Of a stretch of 56,257 nt of DNA, positions 7,335 to 15,031 are shown in pieces (position 1 is the stretch's first letter; each line of letters opens with the position of its first letter). The notes below the pieces were generated by a model. It was not told where the DNA came from, made no database searches, and was given only the letters and a program-made list of their open reading frames with translations. A program made the position numbers and the translations under genes. Source of the stretch: a virus; IMG/VR virus record IMGVR_UViG_3300027754_002235, positions 1-56,257 of that record; one strand, written 5' to 3'.

Positions 7335-8822
7335 TTATGAAATTACAGGAACATTATAAAGTTTTTCAAATCTATCAGCATCGGTTCTATCATTAACCAT
7401 TGGCTCACCGCGTATGTTTAATGATGTATTCAACAACATTGGGCAACCTGTTAACACATACCACTTCTCTAATAGTTCTCTTATGCCCGATCCGTCTTTT
7501 GGTACAGTTTGTACACGGCTAGTATTGTCCACGTGTACAATAGCAGGGAATAATTCAGGGACTCTACATCTACTGATAACTTGCATATACCTACTATTAC
7601 TAAAACCCTTAGGCATATCAAAATAAGTATCAGCATATTCCTCTAATATAACAGGGGCAAATGGTCTAAACTGTTGTCTACGTTTAATGTCATTTACTTT
7701 GTTTTTTATTTCACTTCCTCTTGGGTCTGCAAGTAAACTTCTATGTCCAAGGGCTCTAGGGCCGAACTCAGCACGACCACTAGCCACACCAACAATTCCA
7801 GTGGTATTAAGATGATCCAATAACTTATTAACAGGGTACAGACCAGGGATATTATGACCAAGATAAGCATCAGTCCAATTAAGATGTTTACCGTAACCCA
7901 AAGCAGCGGCTCCAAGACTAGAACCAGCATCGCCAGGATTAGGAATAATCCAAATGTTGTCATAATATTCTCCTAACAATCTATTTGCCAAACAATTTAA
8001 TGCTACACCACCACCATACACTAGATTCTTACTAGTACCTAACATTCTTGCTTTACTGATAACATTCATTATCATTTGTTCAACTATCAATTGTGCGCTA
8101 TGTGCTATATCCATATCATCTGCACCTTTGATAAAATCATCAGGTACACCTATATGTAGATTTTCTTTGAATGACACATCACTAAATGATGCTATTAAAG
8201 TATTAGACATTTCTCGCAAAGGTCTAGTGTTACCATATGCTGCCATACCCATCAGTATATATTCTTCATCTAATGGTTTAAGACCTGCCCGTTTAGTCAT
8301 TGCTGAGTAAAACAACCCAATACTATCTGGATAATGTCGTCCCCATAGTTTTTTATACTTAGCTATTCCATTCTCATACCATGCATTATAAATGCTTATA
8401 GTGTCAAATTCACCTATAGCATCAATGACAACTACCGTAGCGTCATTGTGGGGACTTGTTTGAAAGCCTGCGGCTGCATGACTTAAATGATGATTATGAG
8501 TATGAACTTTACCCCCGTCAGTTATTTTATTGAATAACTCTTTACCTATAAGTTGTTTAGCTGAAATGTGTGCGAGTGAGGGTTTTTCTCCGCTATATAA
8601 CTGTCGTAAATATTTTATTAATGGACGCTCATAATAATGAACTTCAATATCACGTGAGGTAGCGTGTGCTAACGCATCTGTTACTATATCTATACTTAAA
8701 TGTTTATCGTGTTTGTGCTTAGTATAGCGTTCACTATGTCCGGCAAACAATATATTGCCGGTATTGTCAACAATACTCACAGCGGAATCATGGAAACCTG
8801 CAGATATCCCTAAATAATTCAT
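7335..8822 (-). CDS. NodU/CmcH-family carbamoyltransferase
   Basis: This 495-aa enzyme moves a carbamoyl group from carbamoyl phosphate, through a carbamoyl-AMP intermediate, onto a hydroxyl of its substrate, typically a sugar. The N-terminus MNYLGISAGFHDSAVSIVDN is characteristic. HNHHLSHAAAGF at residues 110-120 is the metal/ATP-binding histidine motif of the Kae1-like domain. EEYILMGMAAYG, VYGGGVALNCLANRLL and the C-terminal ARAEFGPRALGHRS-type block (seen here as GRAEFGPRALGHRSLL) complete the family hallmarks. Its ATG overlaps the TAA of the upstream 33-aa peptide gene. It is a little shorter than many bacterial NodU/CmcH proteins but has both domains. In context it would carbamoylate a sugar made or transferred by the neighbouring enzymes. 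Confidence 0.93.
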   Translation of the reverse strand: MNYLGISAGFHDSAVSIVDNTGNILFAGHSERYTKHKHDKHLSIDIVTDALAHATSRDIEVHYYERPLIKYLRQLYSGEKPSLAHISAKQLIGKELFNKITDGGKVHTHNHHLSHAAAGFQTSPHNDATVVVIDAIGEFDTISIYNAWYENGIAKYKKLWGRHYPDSIGLFYSAMTKRAGLKPLDEEYILMGMAAYGNTRPLREMSNTLIASFSDVSFKENLHIGVPDDFIKGADDMDIAHSAQLIVEQMIMNVISKARMLGTSKNLVYGGGVALNCLANRLLGEYYDNIWIIPNPGDAGSSLGAAALGYGKHLNWTDAYLGHNIPGLYPVNKLLDHLNTTGIVGVASGRAEFGPRALGHRSLLADPRGSEIKNKVNDIKRRQQFRPFAPVILEEYADTYFDMPKGFSNSRYMQVISRCRVPELFPAIVHVDNTSRVQTVPKDGSGIRELLEKWYVLTGCPMLLNTSLNIRGEPMVNDRTDADRFEKLYNVPVIS

Positions 8823-8923
8823 TACTTATATATAAATGGATCACGTTTACGCAATTCTTTTAAACGTTTGCGATATCTTAAATACTCTCTTAATTTTCTA
8901 AACCAGCCAAATATATTCATCAT
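8822..8923 (-). CDS. 33-aa highly basic peptide
   Basis: The peptide starts MMNIFGWFRKLREYLRYRKR and ends LRKRDPFIYK. It is an amphipathic, strongly basic helix with aromatic residues at the N-terminus. A second ATG, one codon in, is an equally possible start. Its TAA overlaps the ATG of the carbamoyltransferase gene (TAATG), so it is translationally coupled to it. It begins just downstream of a late-promoter-like motif. The KRDPFIYK ending looks familiar to me from small phage proteins, but that is memory, not a search. Function is unknown. It could bind nucleic acid or membrane, or be a leader peptide controlling the operon. Confidence 0.6.
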   Translation of the reverse strand: MMNIFGWFRKLREYLRYRKRLKELRKRDPFIYK

Positions 8924-8933
8924 TTTAGTCCAT

Positions 8934-8941
8934 CATAAATA
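8934..8941 (+). promoter_or_regulatory. Late promoter for the plus-strand two-gene island
   Basis: CATAAATA on the plus strand lies 38 bases before the chosen GTG start of the radical SAM gene. The leader contains CAGGA at a good ribosome-binding distance. Confidence 0.55.
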
Positions 8942-8942
8942 T

Positions 8943-8950
8943 CTATTTAG
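8943..8950 (-). promoter_or_regulatory. Divergent late-promoter-like motif for the 1916-8923 unit
   Basis: The minus-strand sequence CTAAATAG lies 20 bases upstream of the 33-aa peptide start and is back-to-back with the plus-strand late promoter. The match to TATAAATA is imperfect (CTAAATA form). Confidence 0.4.
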
Positions 8951-8978
8951 TAAATCAACACATCACAGGAACTTAATA

Positions 8979-10037
8979 GTGGATAACGTAAATTATGAAT
9001 TTACCCCGGGCAAGCCAATACGCACATACGGGGCAAACGGAACATGGAGAGATTGGAGCACTGATGAATTAGTAGGTGCTAAATTAAATTATCTTCAGGG
9101 TTGGAAATGCGGAGCAGGAGTTGACAGTTTATTCATAGATATGGATGGTGGTGTTTGGACTGCTAGCTGTCGTGTAGGTGGTAAATTGGGAAGTGTATGG
9201 GATGATTTTATTGTACCCGAAGATTGGATTGATTGTACTAAAAACGTATGTAGTTGTGGTGCTGATTTATTCATACCCAAAACTAGTATCATTGAGTTTA
9301 AACCTATATTAAGAAAAGGTCAAGGATTACCTGCTCAACCTGAATTACGCAATGATAACTTAACAGAATATGTTGGTATGGAACGCACTCATGCTAGTAC
9401 ACAAAAACAGATATATTGGGAAATAGGTCGTAGATGTAACTATGACTGTAGCTATTGCTGGCCGTGGATTCATAATAACACAGATCCTCACAAGTCATTG
9501 GAAGAACTAATGAAGGCTACTCATTTAATTGAGAAAAAATTCACTAAAGGAGATAGTGTTAATTTCATTATCAGCGGAGGTGAGCCAACTGTTAACAAAG
9601 ATTTCTTAGATTGGTTGCGTTATCTAAATGCATGTGGACATCATGTTAGTCTACATAGTAATGGAAGTCGTTTACCTGAATATTACAAAGAAGTTATACA
9701 CTACGGAGACTTGAACTTAAGTGTTCATTATGAATTTTATGACCGTAAGAAGTTTGTTAAAGTTGTTGAAGCTATTGCTAAAGAAAAAGCAGAACACGGA
9801 GATTGCGGTCATTTAGAAGTTAAGTTTATGATGGCACCGCATAACCGTGACGAGACATTAAGCTTAGAAGCTGAATTAAAAACATTACCTCACTTTGAGG
9901 ATTATTGTACATGGGCTATTGTTCCTATCCGAGGAGATTTGAATAATAAGAATAGTGAACCTACATTTGGATCAGGCAGTGAAGTAATGGAAGGTTATAC
10001 TAAAGAAGATTATATATTGTTTGGCGATAGAAAATGA
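8979..10037 (+). CDS. Radical SAM enzyme with N-terminal five-Cys auxiliary domain
   Basis: I start this 352-aa enzyme at GTG, because CAGGA lies eight bases upstream and the reading frame before it lies partly upstream of the late promoter. Residues 44-93 carry Cys44, 64, 86, 91 and 93 (spacing X19, X21, X4, X1), which probably bind an auxiliary Fe-S cluster. The radical SAM core follows, with CNYDCSYC (Cys153, 157, 160, the CX3CX2C ligands of the 4Fe-4S cluster that cleaves S-adenosylmethionine) and GGEP at 200-203. The 17117-18061 protein has the same five-Cys domain, with identical spacing, at its C-terminus. The substrate is unknown. Auxiliary-cluster radical SAM enzymes often modify peptides or sugars. 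The gene overlaps the next by ATGA. Confidence 0.88.
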   Translation: MDNVNYEFTPGKPIRTYGANGTWRDWSTDELVGAKLNYLQGWKCGAGVDSLFIDMDGGVWTASCRVGGKLGSVWDDFIVPEDWIDCTKNVCSCGADLFIPKTSIIEFKPILRKGQGLPAQPELRNDNLTEYVGMERTHASTQKQIYWEIGRRCNYDCSYCWPWIHNNTDPHKSLEELMKATHLIEKKFTKGDSVNFIISGGEPTVNKDFLDWLRYLNACGHHVSLHSNGSRLPEYYKEVIHYGDLNLSVHYEFYDRKKFVKVVEAIAKEKAEHGDCGHLEVKFMMAPHNRDETLSLEAELKTLPHFEDYCTWAIVPIRGDLNNKNSEPTFGSGSEVMEGYTKEDYILFGDRK

Positions 10038-10771
10038 AAGTAGTATTAGTAACAGGCGGATTTGATCCATTACATTCAGGTCATATTGAGTATTTCAAGG
10101 CTGCTAAACAATTGGGATATCTTCTAATCGTAGGTGTTAATAGTGATGATTGGCTTGCACGTAAGAAAGGCCGAGCATTTATGCCCTTTAGTGAACGTAA
10201 GTTCATCATTGAAAATCTATATCAGGTACATAAAGTAATAGATTTTGATGATAGTGATAACACCGCAATAGATGCTATTAACAAAGTTAAACAACTATAT
10301 CCAAAAGCAAGTATTATTTTTGCTAACGGTGGGGATAGAACCAAAGACAATATACCTGAAATGGTGTTTGATGATGTTGAATTTGTATTTGGTGTGGGTG
10401 GGAAGAATAAAAAGAATAGTAGCAGTTGGATATTAGAAGAATGGAAAAGCCCCAAAACAGAAAGACCATGGGGATACTATCGTGTACTACATGAAGTTGC
10501 TGGTATGAAGGTTAAAGAATTAACAGTAGAACCCAATAAAAGTTTGAGTATGCAACGACATGAACAACGTGCGGAATATTGGATTGTGTCTGAGGGTGAG
10601 GCTACTATATATTGGGACTCTCATAGCAGTACAAAGTTAACCAAACATAAATCAGAAATAATACAGAAACAAGAATGGCATAGATTAGTCAATGAAACCT
10701 CTATGCCATTAAAGCTTGTTGAAATTCAGTACGGGACTAATTGCACTGAAGATGATATTGAAAGAAAATAA
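10034..10771 (+). CDS. Cytidylyltransferase fused to a ManC-type cupin
   Basis: This is a 245-aa fusion. Residues 1-~135 are a TagD/RfaE-type nucleotidyltransferase. FDPLHSGHIEYF carries the HxGH motif (residues 14-17) that binds the nucleotide, ERKFIIENL follows, and KKNSSSWIL replaces the usual ISTT-type motif. Residues ~145-245 are a cupin like the phosphomannose isomerase half of ManC/ManA type II. PWGYYRVL, SMQRHEQRAEYWIVSEGEA (metal His and Glu) and EWHRLVN precede a typical VEIQYGTNCTEDDIER ending. One chain could thus both isomerise or bind a sugar phosphate and activate it with CTP. I have not seen this pairing as standard. Coupled translation with the radical SAM gene (ATGA) suggests one pathway. 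Its stop directly abuts the stop of the convergent dehydrogenase gene. Confidence 0.88.
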   Translation: MKVVLVTGGFDPLHSGHIEYFKAAKQLGYLLIVGVNSDDWLARKKGRAFMPFSERKFIIENLYQVHKVIDFDDSDNTAIDAINKVKQLYPKASIIFANGGDRTKDNIPEMVFDDVEFVFGVGGKNKKNSSSWILEEWKSPKTERPWGYYRVLHEVAGMKVKELTVEPNKSLSMQRHEQRAEYWIVSEGEATIYWDSHSSTKLTKHKSEIIQKQEWHRLVNETSMPLKLVEIQYGTNCTEDDIERK

Positions 10772-12565
10772 TTAATCTTTTTTCAGTATAATTAATCTAC
10801 CGTCATGTAGAATTTTAGTCCAACCGTTATCTATCATTTTGTCAATTTCTTGCATTACATCTTTGCATTCATCACAATAATCATGTGCCGCAAGGTAACC
10901 ACCTTGTTTAATATGTTTACTCCAAAATTGTAGATTTATTGCAAGTTCGGGATTAAAGTGATTACCATCTTCAAAATATAAATCTAATTCAGTATCCCAT
11001 TGCTCTATACATTCAGGGCTACGTCCCTTTATAAATGTAACGTTAGGAAATCTTGATATGTTTTCTAAAACATGTTTTATTGAAACATCTTCTTTTAATA
11101 CTTTATCTACGATATATTCTTTAACATACGTATTATAAGGACTAACCCAATTAGAATCATTTTCACAATAATCAATGGTTGTTATTTTAGCATTAGGTAA
11201 TACTTTGGCAATCTTTGCAGTAGTAGCTCCTAAATATGTACCAATTTCAACTATATTCGCATTGTCAGGTAATTGTTTGACTATAGACAATAATGCATCT
11301 ATCTCTGGAATAGGTTCTAAATTGTCATAATTTATTTTATCTTTAATTCTAGTATTACCATAATGAACTATGTTATAATCAACCGATGTTCCTATAGTTC
11401 TCCATGGATCAACTATAATACTATTTTTGCCAAATATGAAATAAAATTCATCTTCTTTAACTTCTACACCGGTACCATAATATGTTACCGTAGGATTGTG
11501 TGCTAACAATATTACTGCGCTAGTATAGTCATGCACTATGTCGCCCGTTAACGGATCGGCATATCTTACATATACTCCTTCAGCTTCTACAAAATGGCCA
11601 ACTAATTCACTATAACTACCTATAGTATAAGATACATATGGCTTATATGCTCTACCGTGAATTATTACCGGTAAATTACGTTCTTTAGCTAACTTAACTA
11701 ATTTTAATGCTAAATTTTTAGCTTGTTGATCTCTACTATGCATTACCGCATGAAACAAATCGTAACCTAAATCTAATCGTCCTGCTAGATAACGTAGTGC
11801 AATGTTATCACGTGGATGACATGCACCAGCATCACCCATGCCTGCTGTTAAATATCTTGGTCCTGTAATTCGTTGTGTAGCGGCTTTTAATGCATCAGTT
11901 ACTACATCCACATTGATATTGCCGTTCTTTTCTGCAACATCTTGTATCATATTTACTAATCCAATCTTAGTACTAATAAATGTGTTGTAGAATATCTTAA
12001 TAGATTCAGCCTCATCCCATGTACCAACATTAATTCTAGGATCATTTGCCATTAATGGTTTGTAAAAATCTACTAATAACTTAGCATCGCCGGTTTCAGA
12101 GCCATCTTCAGTACCAATAATAATACATTCAGGATTAATCATATCCCACTTGACACTTCCCATAGCAATCAAATACGGATTATAAATGAATCTAGCATTA
12201 GTGATGCATGGTTCTAAATGGTGTCTTACTGTTCCCGGTAACACAGTTGAAATTAATACTACCAATTGTTCTTTATTAACGTATCTGTTTATTTCCGTTA
12301 ATACCTGTTGAACAATACTATAGTCAAAGTCTTTAGATGGTAGATCAGCGATAGGTTTACTGCCACCGTACATAGGGTCATGTGGTGTGGGTACTGCAAC
12401 AAAAATTAAATCTTTGCCAGTTACCGCCTCTTGTATTGTATCTAGTAATGTTATTTGAGCAGTAGGATCTTTAATTACATCATACCCAACTACATTATAA
12501 TGTTGGCTCATTACTTCAGCACAAGGTAAACCCAATTTACCGCAGCCAATCATTGCTACTTGCAT
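10772..12565 (-). CDS. UDP-glucose/GDP-mannose dehydrogenase fused to a methyltransferase
   Basis: This is a 597-aa fusion. Residues 1-~390 are a nucleotide-sugar 6-dehydrogenase, which oxidises a UDP- or GDP-sugar to the uronic acid with NAD+. It has GCGKLG near the N-terminus (NAD-binding), ISTVLPGTVRHH, a TKIGLVNM helix with Lys200, and GMGDAGACHPRDN with Cys249 in the catalytic position (usual form GxGGxCFPKD). Residues ~410-597 are a class I SAM-dependent methyltransferase. NIVEIGTYLGATTAKIAK is motif I, followed by ITTIDYCE, and the overall type is that of sugar O-methyltransferases. The fusion suggests an oxidised, O-methylated sugar. It is the last gene of the eleven-gene overlapping operon and overlaps its predecessor by ten bases. 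Confidence 0.9.
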   Translation of the reverse strand: MQVAMIGCGKLGLPCAEVMSQHYNVVGYDVIKDPTAQITLLDTIQEAVTGKDLIFVAVPTPHDPMYGGSKPIADLPSKDFDYSIVQQVLTEINRYVNKEQLVVLISTVLPGTVRHHLEPCITNARFIYNPYLIAMGSVKWDMINPECIIIGTEDGSETGDAKLLVDFYKPLMANDPRINVGTWDEAESIKIFYNTFISTKIGLVNMIQDVAEKNGNINVDVVTDALKAATQRITGPRYLTAGMGDAGACHPRDNIALRYLAGRLDLGYDLFHAVMHSRDQQAKNLALKLVKLAKERNLPVIIHGRAYKPYVSYTIGSYSELVGHFVEAEGVYVRYADPLTGDIVHDYTSAVILLAHNPTVTYYGTGVEVKEDEFYFIFGKNSIIVDPWRTIGTSVDYNIVHYGNTRIKDKINYDNLEPIPEIDALLSIVKQLPDNANIVEIGTYLGATTAKIAKVLPNAKITTIDYCENDSNWVSPYNTYVKEYIVDKVLKEDVSIKHVLENISRFPNVTFIKGRSPECIEQWDTELDLYFEDGNHFNPELAINLQFWSKHIKQGGYLAAHDYCDECKDVMQEIDKMIDNGWTKILHDGRLIILKKD

Positions 12566-13827
12566 ATTTTTTCCTTAATAAAATCTATTACATCTTGTTC
12601 TGGTCTACGTGACATTAACAAGTTATAATTATGTTCTAGTATATATTTGTGTTCTTGTATTAGGTTAAATAACTGTTCTGTAGTATATTTTTTAGATATA
12701 TCTTCTACTAATTTAACTATTTTTTCCATTCTTTTATGACAATCAAATTCTTCATCATAACTTTCATCCCATAATGTATTAAATGTCTTATAGCCTAAAC
12801 TACGTAAACGTTTTAATATATAAGGATTACCTATTACTATGAAGGGCATACCTAATGCCATTGGTTTAAATGTTTTCTCTGTTAAAAATAAGTTAGTTGA
12901 ATCTGAAGAAAATAATGTTTCTGTAGTAATGAAAATTAAGTTGTTAGCTGAAAAATTATATTCTATGTTATCCCAATGATTGCTTTTAAAATCAGTAGTA
13001 TCAATTACCCAAGGCAACGAATTTAACATCTCATTGAAATTATCATTATGTTTAATTTTATCCATAAACTCATTATTGTTATAACTAACAATTTCATTTA
13101 TAGTACTTACATCTTTTAAACTAGCATTAAAATCTGGTAATATTTTTTTATTATACATTTGATACATGAAATAATATCTAATTTCTCTAGGTATACGGTT
13201 TAAACATAAAAACTTCTTTAATAATGGATTGTTTTTATCTATATTATTTGATAATGATTTAGTAGACATACGCATTGCTGTCTCAAAATATTGCCAAGTA
13301 ATCATTGTAATATCATCATCTACTATATCATTACTCATATTTCCGGATAATAAAACTACATTACTAACATTTATAGAGGCCTTAATCAATTTATTTTTTA
13401 ATAAATTATAAAATTCATGTGAGTAATAAGCACTTTCATGTGCATCATTCAACACTAATAAACATTGTCCTGAATTTACAGCATTGATTAATCCTATAGG
13501 TAAATGCTCAAAAAAATTATAATTATTAGGTATGCCCATTATACCATTGCGGGCATGATGATTACGTACCGTGTTGCCTAAATATCTAAATGTTAATACA
13601 TATATAAAAGGTTCGGTTGTGCATAATGCTTCATGCATAGTAATCGTATTAGTTTTTATATTATTTTTTTCTAATACAGTTTGTAGCGGTGCGTGATAAT
13701 CATAATAACATTCTTCAAAAATGCCATTCATTGGATAAAATTTATTATCATATGAATTTATATGCCACCTCCATGTTGGTTGATTATCTGCTACTATACC
13801 ATCGTATGCAAAATTAATTGGCTTCAT
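12556..13827 (-). CDS. GT10/fucosyltransferase-like protein
   Basis: This is a 423-aa protein without a clear N-terminal assignment. The recognisable block is FLTEKTFKPMALGMPFIVIG, followed by NPYILKRLRSLGYKTF (residues about 315-350). It matches the sugar-nucleotide half of GT-B enzymes of the fucosyltransferase type, where a Thr-Glu-Lys-Ile/Phe motif contacts the donor and the G-x-P-[IV] strand follows. The N-terminal half has DAHESAYYSHEF and CLNRIPREIRYYFMYQMY segments resembling acceptor-binding domains of such proteins. It is probably a glycosyltransferase using a nucleotide sugar supplied by the adjacent dehydrogenase. The gene looks more A+T-rich than the tail genes. It overlaps both neighbours in the operon by 10-14 bases. 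Confidence 0.6.
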   Translation of the reverse strand: MKPINFAYDGIVADNQPTWRWHINSYDNKFYPMNGIFEECYYDYHAPLQTVLEKNNIKTNTITMHEALCTTEPFIYVLTFRYLGNTVRNHHARNGIMGIPNNYNFFEHLPIGLINAVNSGQCLLVLNDAHESAYYSHEFYNLLKNKLIKASINVSNVVLLSGNMSNDIVDDDITMITWQYFETAMRMSTKSLSNNIDKNNPLLKKFLCLNRIPREIRYYFMYQMYNKKILPDFNASLKDVSTINEIVSYNNNEFMDKIKHNDNFNEMLNSLPWVIDTTDFKSNHWDNIEYNFSANNLIFITTETLFSSDSTNLFLTEKTFKPMALGMPFIVIGNPYILKRLRSLGYKTFNTLWDESYDEEFDCHKRMEKIVKLVEDISKKYTTEQLFNLIQEHKYILEHNYNLLMSRRPEQDVIDFIKEKICK

Positions 13828-15031
13828 TTAATAAATTCCAATATTCAGGGAATGTTGTTGCAAACGATTCATTTCTATAATCGTCATGTAAGTTAGTTAC
13901 TTTGACAAATTCAGCTAAATCGTTAGGTGATCCTTCATTATCTAGCATAAATGCAACTACTTCTTTAATACCAAATATGTTTTGTACATATGATAATGAA
14001 TGTTCATCTAAACTTTCAATTTTATTTTTAATAATGTTTTTTATATTAGTTGGTAAATTTTTAATAGACATTTTATCCGGCCAATGCAATAGATTAAATT
14101 TAAGATTCAACTTTAAGTTATCCGCATTATACTTTATTAATTCATCAATATAAAATATATTGTACATACTTACTGTACAATATAAACTCATTGATACATT
14201 GGATTTAACATTAGCCTGATATCTTTTTATATTACTGATTACTTCATCCCATTTAGCAGGATGACGTTGATATTCAAATCTAGGGCCAATATCATCTAAA
14301 CTGATATTAAATTCAACCAATGCCATTTTATCCCAAACATCAGCTACAACGTCATCGTAGATAGTTCCATTAGTATTGTAAAATAATTCAATATCTAATT
14401 TTCTTATGTTTGGGTAGTTAGCTAGTATTTCCATAATTCTAGCATGTTCTGGCTGAAGTAGCGGTTCACCACCGTAGAATTCAATAATATGTAGATCCGG
14501 TATAAGTTCTTTAAACGTTTCAAAATTTATCTCATTTTTAATAAACTTACGTTCTGCATACTTTCCAAATATCTTAATAGTATGCTCATGAAATTCACCT
14601 GTATCCTGTGATTCTTTTAGCCAATTTGAACTACAATAAGGTCCGCAAATTCTGCATTTTAAATTACATAAACTACTAAACTTTAAATCCATTGTAATAA
14701 TTTTAGGATCTGCATACCTTATTGGATAATTAGCACCTTTATGGCGATGCCATCTAGCAACGTTATCTCTATGTTGCCGTAAACTAGTAATACCAGCAGA
14801 TTCTTCATCCCAACATGCTTTACATGCTTCGGGTTCAACTCCATTTAAAAAATCATTTCTAATTTTTTCCATTGCAGGTTGGTAAAATAACTCTTTAATA
14901 GTTTTATCGTGTAATGTTTCAACATCAATCTCAGTATCTACTTTGTTAAGATTATACTTGCAGCAGGGTGAGACCGAGCCACTAGGATTTAATACTATAT
15001 TTGAAAAGGGGAATAAACACTTACGAGACAT
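13814..15031 (-). CDS. N-terminal-twitch radical SAM enzyme
   Basis: This is a 405-aa enzyme. An N-terminal twitch-like domain carries Cys5, Cys23, Cys24, Cys70 and Cys73 (CLFPFSNIVLNPSG, PCC, ACKACWDEE), likely ligands of an auxiliary Fe-S cluster. The radical SAM core has CNLKCRICGPYC (Cys122, 126 and 129 as CX3CX2C, with Cys133 just beyond) and FYGGEPLLQPEH near residue 190. This is the order of the family often annotated in marine phages as twitch-domain radical SAM. The substrate is not known. Relatives with auxiliary clusters install cross-links, epimerise or oxidise residues in peptides, or rearrange sugars. It abuts a second enzyme of the same family (TAATG), so the pair may form a heterodimer or act in sequence. 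Confidence 0.9.
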   Translation of the reverse strand: MSRKCLFPFSNIVLNPSGSVSPCCKYNLNKVDTEIDVETLHDKTIKELFYQPAMEKIRNDFLNGVEPEACKACWDEESAGITSLRQHRDNVARWHRHKGANYPIRYADPKIITMDLKFSSLCNLKCRICGPYCSSNWLKESQDTGEFHEHTIKIFGKYAERKFIKNEINFETFKELIPDLHIIEFYGGEPLLQPEHARIMEILANYPNIRKLDIELFYNTNGTIYDDVVADVWDKMALVEFNISLDDIGPRFEYQRHPAKWDEVISNIKRYQANVKSNVSMSLYCTVSMYNIFYIDELIKYNADNLKLNLKFNLLHWPDKMSIKNLPTNIKNIIKNKIESLDEHSLSYVQNIFGIKEVVAFMLDNEGSPNDLAEFVKVTNLHDDYRNESFATTFPEYWNLLNEAN

